Source: Prevotella sp. UBA1378
Lineage (GTDB): Bacteria; Bacteroidota; Bacteroidia; Bacteroidales; Bacteroidaceae
DNA length: 10,558 nt
Direction: 5' to 3'
Assembly (NCBI GenBank): GCA_002305505.1
Contig: DBRC01000069.1
Span: 1 to 10,558, forward strand
The position numbers and the translations under genes were made by a program. Below the pieces are notes generated by a model. The model saw only the letters and a list, made by a program, of their open reading frames with translations. It was not told the origin of the DNA and made no database searches. Below are positions 1 through 6,896 of the stretch, piece after piece (position 1 is the first letter of the stretch; every line of letters begins with the position of its first letter).

Positions 1-32
1 TGCCCACCGCTTGCCTTTAGGGCTACAATCAT
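1..32 (-). CDS. Possible start of a gene cut by the window edge
   Basis: An ATG at 30-32 on the minus strand opens a frame that runs off the left edge after ten codons, reading MIVALKASGG. It lies 29 bases beyond the hisC stop codon, on the same strand, after an A-rich stretch (AAAAAAGAAA) like those before many Bacteroidota starts. It could be the next gene of the his operon. The visible residues do not match the HisB start, so it is not simply hisB in its usual place. Ten codons are too few to name a family, and chance is a real alternative. Confidence 0.3.
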   Translation of the reverse strand, partial: MIVALKASGG

Positions 33-61
33 TTTCTTTTTTACTGCAAAACAGAAATTGC

Positions 62-1114
62 TTATCCCAAACTCGGGTGAGGATACTGGCGGAGAGCTGC
101 AAGAAGCTCGTTGTTTTCTGTTTTTGTACCGATTGTAACGCGAATACAATTTTGGCAAAGCTGAATCCTTGTACGGTTGCGGACAATGATGCCGCGGTCT
201 ACCAAGTAACTGTAGATGGATTGTGCGTCGGTCATACGGGCAAGGAAGAAGTTTGCGTCGGTATGGTATATTTGTTTGCAGATGGGGAGCAAGCGGAAAG
301 CATCAATCATCCGTGTGCGCTCCAGCAAAAGGATACGTACCCACTTGTCTACTTCGAACGGATCCTTAAGGGCGTTGAGTGCTTGGTGCTGGGTGAGCGA
401 ATTGATGTTATAGGGATACTTTACCTTGTTAAAGACGTCAATGATTTCTTTTGATGCGAAGGCCATTCCGAGGCGGATGGCAGCACATCCCCATGCTTTG
501 CTCATTGTATTGAGGACAATGAGGTTAGGGTACAGCGACAAGTCGTTACGGAAAGGCTTTTGGGATGAAAAATCGCTATAAGCTTCGTCGACAATGACGA
601 TGCCGCCAAATGATTGAAGCACCTTGACAATCTCGTCGCGTAGGATATTATTCCCCGATGGATTGTTGGGCGAACAAATCCAGATGATTTTTGTATATTC
701 GTCGCAGGCCTCCAACAATTGCCCGGCACGAATCTGATAGTTCTCATCGAGCAATACCGGTCTGTATTCCACATTGTTAATATCGGCGCATACACGGTAC
801 ATGCCGTAAGTCGGTTCGATGGCAACAACGTTGTCAATACCCGGCCTGCAGAAACAGCGGTAGGGCAGGTCGATGGCCTCATCACTTCCGTTGCCAAGGA
901 ATATATTATCGGCAGGAACACCTTTAACCTTTGAAATGGCCGATTTAAGTTCCTTTTGTAGCGGGTCGGGATAGCGGTTGTAGGGCTGGTTGTATGGATT
1001 CTCGTTAGCATCGAGAAACACATGGGCTGCATGTCCGCTGTATTCATCACGTGCGCTGCTATAAGGTGCTAAACTCCATATATTAGGACGCGTTAATTCT
1101 TGTAAGGTCTTCAT
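62..1114 (-). CDS. hisC: Histidinol-phosphate aminotransferase HisC
   Basis: A cytoplasmic PLP enzyme (EC 2.6.1.9) that converts imidazole-acetol phosphate and glutamate to histidinol phosphate and 2-oxoglutarate, step 7 of histidine synthesis. The 350-residue protein is normal length for a class I/II fold-type I aminotransferase. Visible landmarks are the N-terminal substrate region LDANENP (34-40), GNGSDEA (74-80), the cofactor-contacting CSPNNPSG (147-154), VDEAYSDF (175-182) with Asp176 for the pyridine nitrogen, SKAWG (205-209) with the Schiff-base Lys206, and the carboxylate-binding Arg in CIRVTIG (323-329). It is the last complete gene of the hisG-hisD-hisC run, starting 38 bases after hisD. 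The ATG at 1114 gives the expected N-terminus, and no nearer alternative is needed. The close relative CobD is unlikely because of the his context. Confidence 0.96.
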   Translation of the reverse strand: MKTLQELTRPNIWSLAPYSSARDEYSGHAAHVFLDANENPYNQPYNRYPDPLQKELKSAISKVKGVPADNIFLGNGSDEAIDLPYRCFCRPGIDNVVAIEPTYGMYRVCADINNVEYRPVLLDENYQIRAGQLLEACDEYTKIIWICSPNNPSGNNILRDEIVKVLQSFGGIVIVDEAYSDFSSQKPFRNDLSLYPNLIVLNTMSKAWGCAAIRLGMAFASKEIIDVFNKVKYPYNINSLTQHQALNALKDPFEVDKWVRILLLERTRMIDAFRLLPICKQIYHTDANFFLARMTDAQSIYSYLVDRGIIVRNRTRIQLCQNCIRVTIGTKTENNELLAALRQYPHPSLG

Positions 1115-1152
1115 TTGCTTTTCGTTTTATGGCAACAGATTCTTTGGGGAGC

Positions 1153-2436
1153 CTATTCTATCTTTTTCAATCTCAGTGTCATGGCGTTCTTATGGGCATC
1201 GAGCGACTCGGCAGCTGCCATGAGTTCGACGGCATGCCCAATATTACGGGCACCTTCAGTTGTAAGATGCTGGAACGTTACTTTTCTACAGTAGCTGTCA
1301 AGGTTCACACCGCTGTAAGCCACGGCATGGCCATGAGTGGGCAATGTGTGATTGGTTCCGCTGGCATAGTCGCCGGCGCTTTCGCAAGCATATTTCCCGA
1401 GGAATACGCTGCCGGCATTAACAACTTGTTCGGCAAGCGACAGATAATCGGAGGTTTGAAGAATCAGGTGCTCCGGGGCATAAGCATTGCTCAAGTCTAT
1501 GGCTTCTTTTAAATCCTTTACTAATACCAGCTTGCTGTTGTCTAATGCGCTGAGTGCCATGTCTTTCCTTGAAAGTTGTTCAAGCTGCCGTGCAACCTCT
1601 TTCTGTACATCGTCGAGCACCCGCTCACTGGATGTAATCAATATTGCCTGTGAATCGCTTCCATGTTCGGCTTGCGAAAGCAAATCGGCAGCGACGAAAG
1701 AAGCGTCAGCCGTTTCATCAGCAATGACACATACTTCAGATGGCCCGGCAGGCATATCTATTGCCACGTCGTGTAAGCTGACTTGTTGCTTGGCAGCCAT
1801 CACATATTGGTTGCCCGGCCCGAATATTTTATATACTTTTGGAATCGACTCGGTACCGTATGCCATGGCGCCGATAGCCTGAACACCCCCGGCTTTGAAT
1901 ACCTTATTTACCCCGGCAATGCGGGCAGCAACGAGGATGGCAGGATTCACTTTGCCGTCGCGTGCCGGTGGGGTGCAGAGCACAATTTCTTTGCATCCGG
2001 CAATCTTTGCTGGTGTGGCCAGCATGAGTACAGTACTGAAAAGCGGGGCTGTACCACCCGGGATGTACAGCCCGACCCGCTCGATGGCAATGCTTTTCTG
2101 CCAGCAGGTAACCCCCGGCTGGGTGTCAACTTGGGTGCTGAAGAAGCGCTGCGACTCATGGAATGTCTTTATGTTATGGTGGGCAAGGCGCATTGCCTCT
2201 TTTAGTTGCTGTGGCACGTTTTTCTCTGCCTCGTCCATTTCCGCTTTTGTCACAGCCAGCAAGTCGAGTTCTACGTGGTCGAACTTTACCCCGTATTCCT
2301 TCACGGCCGCATCACCGCGCAGCCTTACGTCAGCGAGCACGCCGGAAACCGTCGCGCTGAGCTGCGATACGTCCAAGTGCGGGCGCTGGATGATGTCAGG
2401 CCACTGTGCCCGGTCTGGAAATTTTATGATGTCCAT
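1153..2436 (-). CDS. hisD: Histidinol dehydrogenase HisD
   Basis: A cytoplasmic zinc enzyme (EC 1.1.1.23) that oxidises L-histidinol to L-histidine in two NAD-dependent steps, the last two of the pathway. It is 427 residues, full length for the family. The signature IDMPAGPSE spans 226-234. By position relative to the E. coli enzyme, the zinc ligands are Gln255 and His258 in SQAEHGS, Asp356 in SAGDYASG and His415 in DAHKNAM. The catalytic Glu322-His323 pair sits in APEHLIL. All are present, so the enzyme should be active. The NAD region VGLYIPGG is at 121-128. It starts only 9 bases after the hisG stop and precedes hisC by 38 bases, so it is almost certainly co-transcribed with both. The stop is TAG; hisG, hisC and hisB use TAA. 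Confidence 0.97.
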   Translation of the reverse strand: MDIIKFPDRAQWPDIIQRPHLDVSQLSATVSGVLADVRLRGDAAVKEYGVKFDHVELDLLAVTKAEMDEAEKNVPQQLKEAMRLAHHNIKTFHESQRFFSTQVDTQPGVTCWQKSIAIERVGLYIPGGTAPLFSTVLMLATPAKIAGCKEIVLCTPPARDGKVNPAILVAARIAGVNKVFKAGGVQAIGAMAYGTESIPKVYKIFGPGNQYVMAAKQQVSLHDVAIDMPAGPSEVCVIADETADASFVAADLLSQAEHGSDSQAILITSSERVLDDVQKEVARQLEQLSRKDMALSALDNSKLVLVKDLKEAIDLSNAYAPEHLILQTSDYLSLAEQVVNAGSVFLGKYACESAGDYASGTNHTLPTHGHAVAYSGVNLDSYCRKVTFQHLTTEGARNIGHAVELMAAAESLDAHKNAMTLRLKKIE

Positions 2437-2445
2437 TTCGTATCT

Positions 2446-3297
2446 TTATAGAATCATTTTCTCAATGGGAGTGACGAGTATTCCCTGTGCTCCCAATTCT
2501 TTTAATTTGCCAATAATCTCCCAAAAGCGTTTCTGGTCGAGAACCGTATGTACAGAGCACCAATCATCATCAGCCAAAGGAATAACCGTAGGGCTTTTCA
2601 GGCCAGGAAGCACATTGATGATTTCCTGAAGATGCGCCTTGGGGGCATTCATGCGGACATATTTCTTATCTTCGGCACTGCGCACAGCCTCAAAGCGGAA
2701 CAGCATCTCTTGTAAAATTTCCTTTTTATCACGGCTCATTCCCTTAGTGCCAATCAACAACGCTTCGCTCTGCATGACAACCTCCACCTCGCGCAGATTG
2801 TTGCTTACAAGAGTGGAACCGCTGCTTACGATGTCGAAAATACCATCGGCCAGGCCGATGCCCGGACTGATCTCCACGCTGCCGGTGATGACGTGTATCT
2901 CGGTATGGATGCCGTTCTTATCCATGTGATGCCGCAGGATATTAGGATAGCTGGTGGCAATCTTTTTGCCGTTGAACCATTCTAAGCCCTGATAGCTTAC
3001 CTCCTTAGGGATTGCGAGCGAGAGGCGGCATTTACTGAAGCCTAAACGGGAGATAATCTCTGCATCTTCACCACGCTCACAAAATTCGTTTTCACCGACA
3101 ATGCCGATATCGGCAACACCGCTGGCCACACTTTGCGGGATATCGTCATCGCGGAGATAGAGGACCTCAAGCGGAAAATTGGATGACTGGACCAGAAGTG
3201 TGCGTTTGCTGGAGCTCACTTTAATATCGGCCTCGGAGAGGAGATTCATCGTGTCGTCGAATAAACGACCTTTGGATTGAACTGCAATTCGTAACAT
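2446..3297 (-). CDS. hisG: ATP phosphoribosyltransferase HisG, long form
   Basis: Catalyses the first committed step of histidine synthesis, ATP + PRPP to phosphoribosyl-ATP (EC 2.4.2.17), and is normally the feedback-controlled step. The 283-residue length is that of the long form. The catalytic bilobed part covers about 1-210, with the N-terminal IAVQSKGRL (4-12) and the PRPP-binding signature from Glu142 to Thr162 (EISPGIGLAD, then DIVSSGST). A C-terminal domain of about 212-283, starting near KYVRMNAPK, matches the ACT-like regulatory domain that binds histidine. A long form with its own regulatory domain does not need a separate HisZ subunit. The gene is first in hisGDC, with a Bacteroidota promoter about 65 bases upstream. 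The ATG at 3297 is the only sensible start. Confidence 0.96.
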   Translation of the reverse strand: MLRIAVQSKGRLFDDTMNLLSEADIKVSSSKRTLLVQSSNFPLEVLYLRDDDIPQSVASGVADIGIVGENEFCERGEDAEIISRLGFSKCRLSLAIPKEVSYQGLEWFNGKKIATSYPNILRHHMDKNGIHTEIHVITGSVEISPGIGLADGIFDIVSSGSTLVSNNLREVEVVMQSEALLIGTKGMSRDKKEILQEMLFRFEAVRSAEDKKYVRMNAPKAHLQEIINVLPGLKSPTVIPLADDDWCSVHTVLDQKRFWEIIGKLKELGAQGILVTPIEKMIL

Positions 3298-3366
3298 TGT
3301 AACTATTCTTTGATTTTCTTTTGCCGCAGATTGCCCTATCCGTAAGCAGCGGCTTGAATTTCACCG

Positions 3367-3397
3367 CAAAATTACGGAAAAATATGTGAATGTGCAA
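3367..3397 (-). promoter_or_regulatory. Bacteroidota promoter for hisGDC
   Basis: On the minus strand, TAATTTTG at 3374-3367 matches the TAnnTTTG -7 box of Bacteroidota exactly. A TTG at 3397-3395 matches three bases of the TTTG -33 element with a 20-base spacer. Transcription would start near 3360, giving a leader of about 62 bases before hisG. The core overlaps that of the divergent transglycosylase promoter. No T-box or histidine-rich leader peptide was found in the leader. Confidence 0.65.
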
Positions 3398-3414
3398 GAA
3401 AATGTGTAATTTTG
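3383..3414 (+). promoter_or_regulatory. Bacteroidota promoter for the MltF-like gene
   Basis: TAATTTTG at 3407-3414 matches the TAnnTTTG -7 box exactly. TATG at 3383-3386, 20 bases upstream, is a one-mismatch -33 element. Transcription would start near 3421, about 45 bases before the ATG at 3466. The -7 box is the mirror image of the hisG -7 box, and the two cores share about 15 bases (3383-3397). Confidence 0.6.
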
Positions 3415-3465
3415 CATCGAGTTTTAAACTTGGATAATCGGTTATATGCATTTTTTTGATATTTA

Positions 3466-4641
3466 ATGAGATATTATGCACTTTTGCTTTTGTTTATGGT
3501 TGCGGTTGCTTGTTCACAAAGGAAAGAGGAACGGGTGGTGACACCATGGGGGGAGGTGAACGATACAATCCCATCCGGAGACGATTTCGACTTAGACGAT
3601 ATTCTGCGCAACGGAGAGCTGATAATGCTGACCGTAAGCGGGCCGGAAACGTATTACGACTATCACGGGAAAGCGTTGGGAATGCAATATATGCTGTGCC
3701 AGAGGTTTGCCGAACGGATTGGCGTAGGGTTGCGGGTAGAGGTGTGCCGCGATACAGCTGAAGTATTAAGGAAGATAGAAGACGGCGACGGAGATATCGG
3801 TGCATTAATGATTCCACGGGGGATAAAAGGATATAAGGACTCTTTGCTTTTTTGTGGCCCCAATATTGACTCTTTGGGCATACAATGGATTGTAACAAAA
3901 GAAAAACCAGAATTGGCTGAAGCTTTAAACAACTGGTATATACCGAAGATGTTGTTAGAAGTGAAGGAGGAAGAGGGCTTCTTGCTGAGTGCGAAAAGCG
4001 TTAAACGGCGTATGTTCTCCCCCATGCTTGACCGAAAAGGCGGTATCATCTCTCATTATGACGGTCTGTTCATGGCTTATGCACAGCCTATCAGATGGGA
4101 TTGGCGGCTATTGGCAGCCCAATGCTATCAAGAGTCGACATTCGACCCACAAGCCACATCATGGGCCGGTGCCTGTGGATTAATGCAAATCATGCCGGTC
4201 ACGGCTGCACATTTAGGGCTTCCTATGTCAAAGATTTATGAACCGGAGCATAATATTGCAGCAGCTACAAAGTATCTCGCAGAACTTGAACAGAAATTTG
4301 AGGATATACGCGACCGATATGAGAGGGTAAACTTTATTTTAGCCTGTTACAACGGGGGATACCATCACATAAGGGACGCTATGGCGCTTACCCAAAAGAA
4401 CGGGAAGAATCCGCGCCGTTGGGAGGATGTATCGGAGTATGTATTGAAGTTGAGCACCCCACAGTATTATAATGATGCAGTGGTGAAGCATGGATATATG
4501 CGTGGAAACGAAACGGTGGATTATGTAATGAGGATCCGCAACCGATGGCAGTCATACCGTGGCGTGAAATCTCCTCATGGCGGTTTTTCCGGTGTCCCGA
4601 GAAAAGCTACACACCAGCGGAAGAAAAAGTACTCGATTTGA
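3466..4641 (+). CDS. mltF: MltF-like lytic transglycosylase lipoprotein
   Basis: A periplasmic, membrane-anchored murein lytic transglycosylase that cuts the MurNAc-GlcNAc bond and leaves 1,6-anhydroMurNAc ends. The 391-residue protein begins with a lipoprotein signal peptide; residues VAVAC end in the predicted lipidated Cys16, followed by SQRKEE. Residues about 47-160 resemble a family 3 solute-binding sensor domain (RNGELIMLTVSGPETYY; the motif DGDGDIGAL at 106-114). The catalytic family 1 (SLT) domain covers about 205-350, with catalytic Glu223 in YQESTFDP, GLMQIMP (238-244) and CYNGGYHH (294-301), followed by a short basic tail. The order sensor then SLT, and the motif similarity to E. 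coli MltF, support the name. The sensor is about 100 residues shorter than in E. coli MltF and appears to lack lobe 2. The gene diverges from hisG and converges on hisB. Confidence 0.88.
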   Translation: MRYYALLLLFMVAVACSQRKEERVVTPWGEVNDTIPSGDDFDLDDILRNGELIMLTVSGPETYYDYHGKALGMQYMLCQRFAERIGVGLRVEVCRDTAEVLRKIEDGDGDIGALMIPRGIKGYKDSLLFCGPNIDSLGIQWIVTKEKPELAEALNNWYIPKMLLEVKEEEGFLLSAKSVKRRMFSPMLDRKGGIISHYDGLFMAYAQPIRWDWRLLAAQCYQESTFDPQATSWAGACGLMQIMPVTAAHLGLPMSKIYEPEHNIAAATKYLAELEQKFEDIRDRYERVNFILACYNGGYHHIRDAMALTQKNGKNPRRWEDVSEYVLKLSTPQYYNDAVVKHGYMRGNETVDYVMRIRNRWQSYRGVKSPHGGFSGVPRKATHQRKKKYSI

Positions 4642-4647
4642 GATAAT

Positions 4648-4694
4648 TAGCCACAGACATATGAAAATAAGTATATCCGTTATGTCTGTGGCTA
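4648..4694. terminator. 14-bp inverted repeat between convergent genes, possible bidirectional terminator
   Basis: TAGCCACAGACATA (4648-4661) is repeated as its perfect reverse complement at 4681-4694, with a 19-base A/T-rich loop. It lies 6 bases after the MltF-like stop and 24 bases before the end of hisB, where both transcripts must end. Neither side has the U-run of a classic intrinsic terminator, so the mechanism is uncertain. It could also be a protein-binding site or a small repeat element. Confidence 0.55.
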
Positions 4695-4718
4695 CCAAGT
4701 TAATCAGCATCTCTGTGT

Positions 4719-5792
4719 TTACAGCATTCCTTTTGTGCTTGGCAATTCATAATGATAAATATCGCGCTTAACCGCCATTTTCAAACTGCGTGCAAATGCC
4801 TTGAAAATACCTTCTATCTTGTGGTGCTCGTTTATCCCTTCGGCCTTGATGTTCAGGTTCATCTTAGCCCCGTCGCTCAAACTCTTGAAAAAATGAAGGA
4901 ACATTTCCGTTGGCATTTCTCCTATCTTTTCGCGGTGGAACCCGGCATCCCATACTAACCATGGACGGCCGCCGAAATCGAGGGCGACGCTGCATAGGCA
5001 GTCGTCCATGGGCAGGCTGTAGCCGTACCGTTCGATGCCGCGTTTGTCGCCTAAGGCCGACAAGAGGCATTCGCCTATAGCAATAGCCGTATCTTCTATG
5101 GTATGATGCTCGTCAACTTCCAGGTCGCCTTTGGTATGGACGGTTAGGTCGAGCATGCCATGTTTCCCAATCTGTTCCAGCATGTGGTCGAAAAAGCCCA
5201 GTCCGGTAGATATGTCACATAGCCCTGTCCCGTCAAGGTTTATGCGGACGTGGATATCGGTTTCCTTTGTTTTGCGCCTCACTTCTGCAATCCGTTCGCC
5301 GGCGAAGAGTATTTCTGCTATTTTGTCCCATGTCAGTTTGTCCGGGCCTCCGAGAATCAGTGATTTGCATCCGATGTTTTGGGCAAACTGCCGGTCGGTT
5401 TCCCTGTCACCGATGACGTAGCTATTGGCAAGGTCGTATTCGGGGTTGTTGATATACTTCTCCACCAAACCGGTATTGGGCTTGCGGGTAGGGGCATTGT
5501 CTTCGGGGAAATGCCTGTCTATGAGTTGTTCGTCGAAAGTGATGCCTTCGCCTTCGAATGTCTGAAGCATGAAGTTATGCACTGGCCAGAAAGTGTCTTC
5601 TGGAAAAGATTCCGTACCAAGCCCGTCTTGGTTGGAGACGATGACAAAGTGGAAATCGAGTTTGGAACGTATGAAATTTAGATTCCTGAATACCCCCCGG
5701 GTAAATTTCAATTTCCCGAATGAGTCTATCTGCTCGTCGGAAGGCTCTTCGATGAGAGTCCCGTCGCGGTCGATGAATAAAATCCGTTTCAT
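4719..5792 (-). CDS. hisB: Bifunctional histidinol-phosphatase / imidazoleglycerol-phosphate dehydratase HisB
   Basis: A two-domain cytoplasmic enzyme for steps 6 and 8 of histidine synthesis (EC 4.2.1.19 and 3.1.3.15); 357 residues, as in E. coli. Residues 1 to about 165 are a HAD phosphatase: FIDRDGT (6-12) with nucleophile Asp8 and acid Asp10, SNQDG (53-57), RKP (103-105) and IGDRETD (127-133). Residues about 172-357 are the dehydratase: FDHM (201-204), DEHHTIEDT (227-235), FGGRPW (273-278) and EHHKIEG (322-328), which supply the metal-binding histidines and glutamates. In E. coli the phosphatase half holds zinc through a CPHx5CxC loop. Here the matching loop is DRHFPEDNAPT (92-102), with all three cysteines replaced. 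The gene starts 11 bases after a membrane-protein gene and is separated from hisGDC by an opposite-strand gene. Confidence 0.96.
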   Translation of the reverse strand: MKRILFIDRDGTLIEEPSDEQIDSFGKLKFTRGVFRNLNFIRSKLDFHFVIVSNQDGLGTESFPEDTFWPVHNFMLQTFEGEGITFDEQLIDRHFPEDNAPTRKPNTGLVEKYINNPEYDLANSYVIGDRETDRQFAQNIGCKSLILGGPDKLTWDKIAEILFAGERIAEVRRKTKETDIHVRINLDGTGLCDISTGLGFFDHMLEQIGKHGMLDLTVHTKGDLEVDEHHTIEDTAIAIGECLLSALGDKRGIERYGYSLPMDDCLCSVALDFGGRPWLVWDAGFHREKIGEMPTEMFLHFFKSLSDGAKMNLNIKAEGINEHHKIEGIFKAFARSLKMAVKRDIYHYELPSTKGML

Positions 5793-5803
5793 TGCTGTTT
5801 AGT

Positions 5804-6775
5804 TTATGCGGTTTCTGTATTTTTATAATCGCTGCGTTCTCGCTCTTGCGTTTCGATAGAGCCGTACATATAATAGAGCGGGAAGAGGGCTGACATGCGT
5901 ATATATGCCAGGCAAAATCCGGCTATTGCAAAAATGCCAGCCGTCAGCGGGGTGATATACGATGGCATGCCCAGCGGATCGCCATTGATATAGCCCATAT
6001 TAGCTCGGAAATTAGCCAGGGTCAGGATGAAGGCCGGTTGGAGAATAATAAATCCGGCTATTGCAACAACCAATAATATAACCAACATTACGGCGAAAAC
6101 AAAACCGAAATGACGCAGGGCTATTCCGTATTCTTTTGCCAGCAGAGGCCAGAAGTGCGTTTCGCTGCGGAGCATATATTTCGAAACGATATAGGTAATA
6201 GGCATCATCATCAAGATGATAAAAAGGAAGAAGAGGGCGGTAAGCGACAGTGTAAGTATATGGGCACTCGGTTGCAACAGTGATTCATTTAATTTGAAAA
6301 CATATAGAATTGCAAACAATACCACCGGGACAGCCGTAATGACCGACATGGACAGCAGGGCTTTAAACAGTCTCCATACTGTATGCCAATCGCATGAGAG
6401 AATCTTAGCCGGGTGCGGAACGGTACCAGTGGATAGGTGTTGTTTTAAAAGCGATATGCCGTTCGAATAAAACAGAAGCTTGAAAAAAGAGCCGGAAAAA
6501 GTGAAAAACGCTAAGACTGTGGATATCCCGGCATACTGTAGTATGGCAGCAGGGGCTGCTGGGCTGCCGGCATTGAGCATCAGGAGGAGGAGCCGGGGCA
6601 GAAAGATAACCATGATGGTTCCGGTCACACCGTATGTAAGGGCATAAAGCAAAGCATATATCCACGACGCATGAAAAACCTTCTTGAAATGACGGGTATA
6701 GAGACGGTATCCGGCAGCAATGCTGCTGCTCACACTTCTGCTTTTCAGCAAAATATCTTCGGTCTTATTTTCCAT
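5804..6775 (-). CDS. Six-helix membrane protein of unknown function
   Basis: A 323-residue integral inner-membrane protein that I cannot assign to a named family with confidence. Hydrophobic stretches lie at about 37-68, 80-102, 138-160, 172-198, 222-254 and 274-303, so six membrane spans are likely, perhaps with long or paired helices. Both termini are polar: the N-terminus has a short charged lead with Arg/Lys at 24-32 (YRLYTRHFKK), and the C-terminus is highly charged (ERERSDYK). Together these suggest that both ends face the cytoplasm. There is no signal peptide and no evident catalytic motif. The repeated helix-loop pattern is loosely like the GlpQ-type membrane domain family, a guess only. 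It is the first gene of a unit with hisB (11-base gap) and has a -7 box at 6808-6815. Cotranscription with hisB need not mean a role in histidine synthesis. Confidence 0.8.
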   Translation of the reverse strand: MENKTEDILLKSRSVSSSIAAGYRLYTRHFKKVFHASWIYALLYALTYGVTGTIMVIFLPRLLLLMLNAGSPAAPAAILQYAGISTVLAFFTFSGSFFKLLFYSNGISLLKQHLSTGTVPHPAKILSCDWHTVWRLFKALLSMSVITAVPVVLFAILYVFKLNESLLQPSAHILTLSLTALFFLFIILMMMPITYIVSKYMLRSETHFWPLLAKEYGIALRHFGFVFAVMLVILLVVAIAGFIILQPAFILTLANFRANMGYINGDPLGMPSYITPLTAGIFAIAGFCLAYIRMSALFPLYYMYGSIETQERERSDYKNTETA

Positions 6776-6792
6776 GATTTTCTGTTCTTTAT

Positions 6793-6851
6793 TTCTTAAT
6801 TCTTATGCAAAGGTAGGTATTTAAATTAAGAATTAAGAATGAAGCGTTAAG
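6793..6851. repeat. Tandem 7-mers and a 13-bp inverted repeat in the divergent promoter region
   Basis: Four 7-base units run head to tail at 6824-6851: AATTAAG, AATTAAG, AATGAAG, CGTTAAG. Part of this (6827-6839, TAAGAATTAAGAA) is the exact reverse complement of 6793-6805 (TTCTTAATTCTTA). The 21-base loop between the arms holds the minus-strand -7 box. The arms cover the place where the -33 element of that promoter should be and the start of its leader. It may be an operator, a transcript hairpin or a simple A/T repeat. Confidence 0.6.
6808..6815 (-). promoter_or_regulatory. -7 box of the membrane protein-hisB unit
   Basis: TACCTTTG on the minus strand (6815-6808) matches TAnnTTTG exactly. 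It lies about 33 bases upstream of the ATG at 6775, so transcription would start near 6801. No good TTTG is found at the -33 distance (about 6835-6840), where the 7-mer repeats lie. The promoter may be weak or need an activator. Confidence 0.55.
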
Positions 6852-6869
6852 AGTTTTCGATATTTTTAT

Positions 6870-6877
6870 TATCTTTG
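6870..6877 (+). promoter_or_regulatory. -7 box of the oxidoreductase-DUF1232 gene set
   Basis: TATCTTTG at 6870-6877 matches TAnnTTTG exactly. Transcription would begin near 6884, only about 13 bases before the ATG at 6897. The leader is therefore very short and A/T-rich, with no Shine-Dalgarno site. The -33 position (about 6846-6850) has no TTTG and falls in the last degenerate 7-mer repeat. Confidence 0.55.
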
Positions 6878-6896
6878 CATCATATTTGTTATAATT

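Noticed and set aside
62..80. Partial similarity of TATCCCAAACTCGGGTGAGG near the hisC end to TATCCCGAACTCAGG (minus strand) near 10490
   Set aside because: The first copy lies inside the hisC coding end and the match is short and imperfect, so a repeat pair is not supported.
1487..2629. Long plus-strand open frames across hisD and hisG
   Set aside because: They mirror the codons of well-supported his genes, and their products are low-complexity and Ser-rich without motifs.
3298..3360. Possible attenuator or riboswitch in the hisG leader
   Set aside because: Only a 5-bp GCCGC/GCGGC stem (3323-3327 with 3349-3353) is seen. There is no His-codon run, T-box sequence or U-tract.
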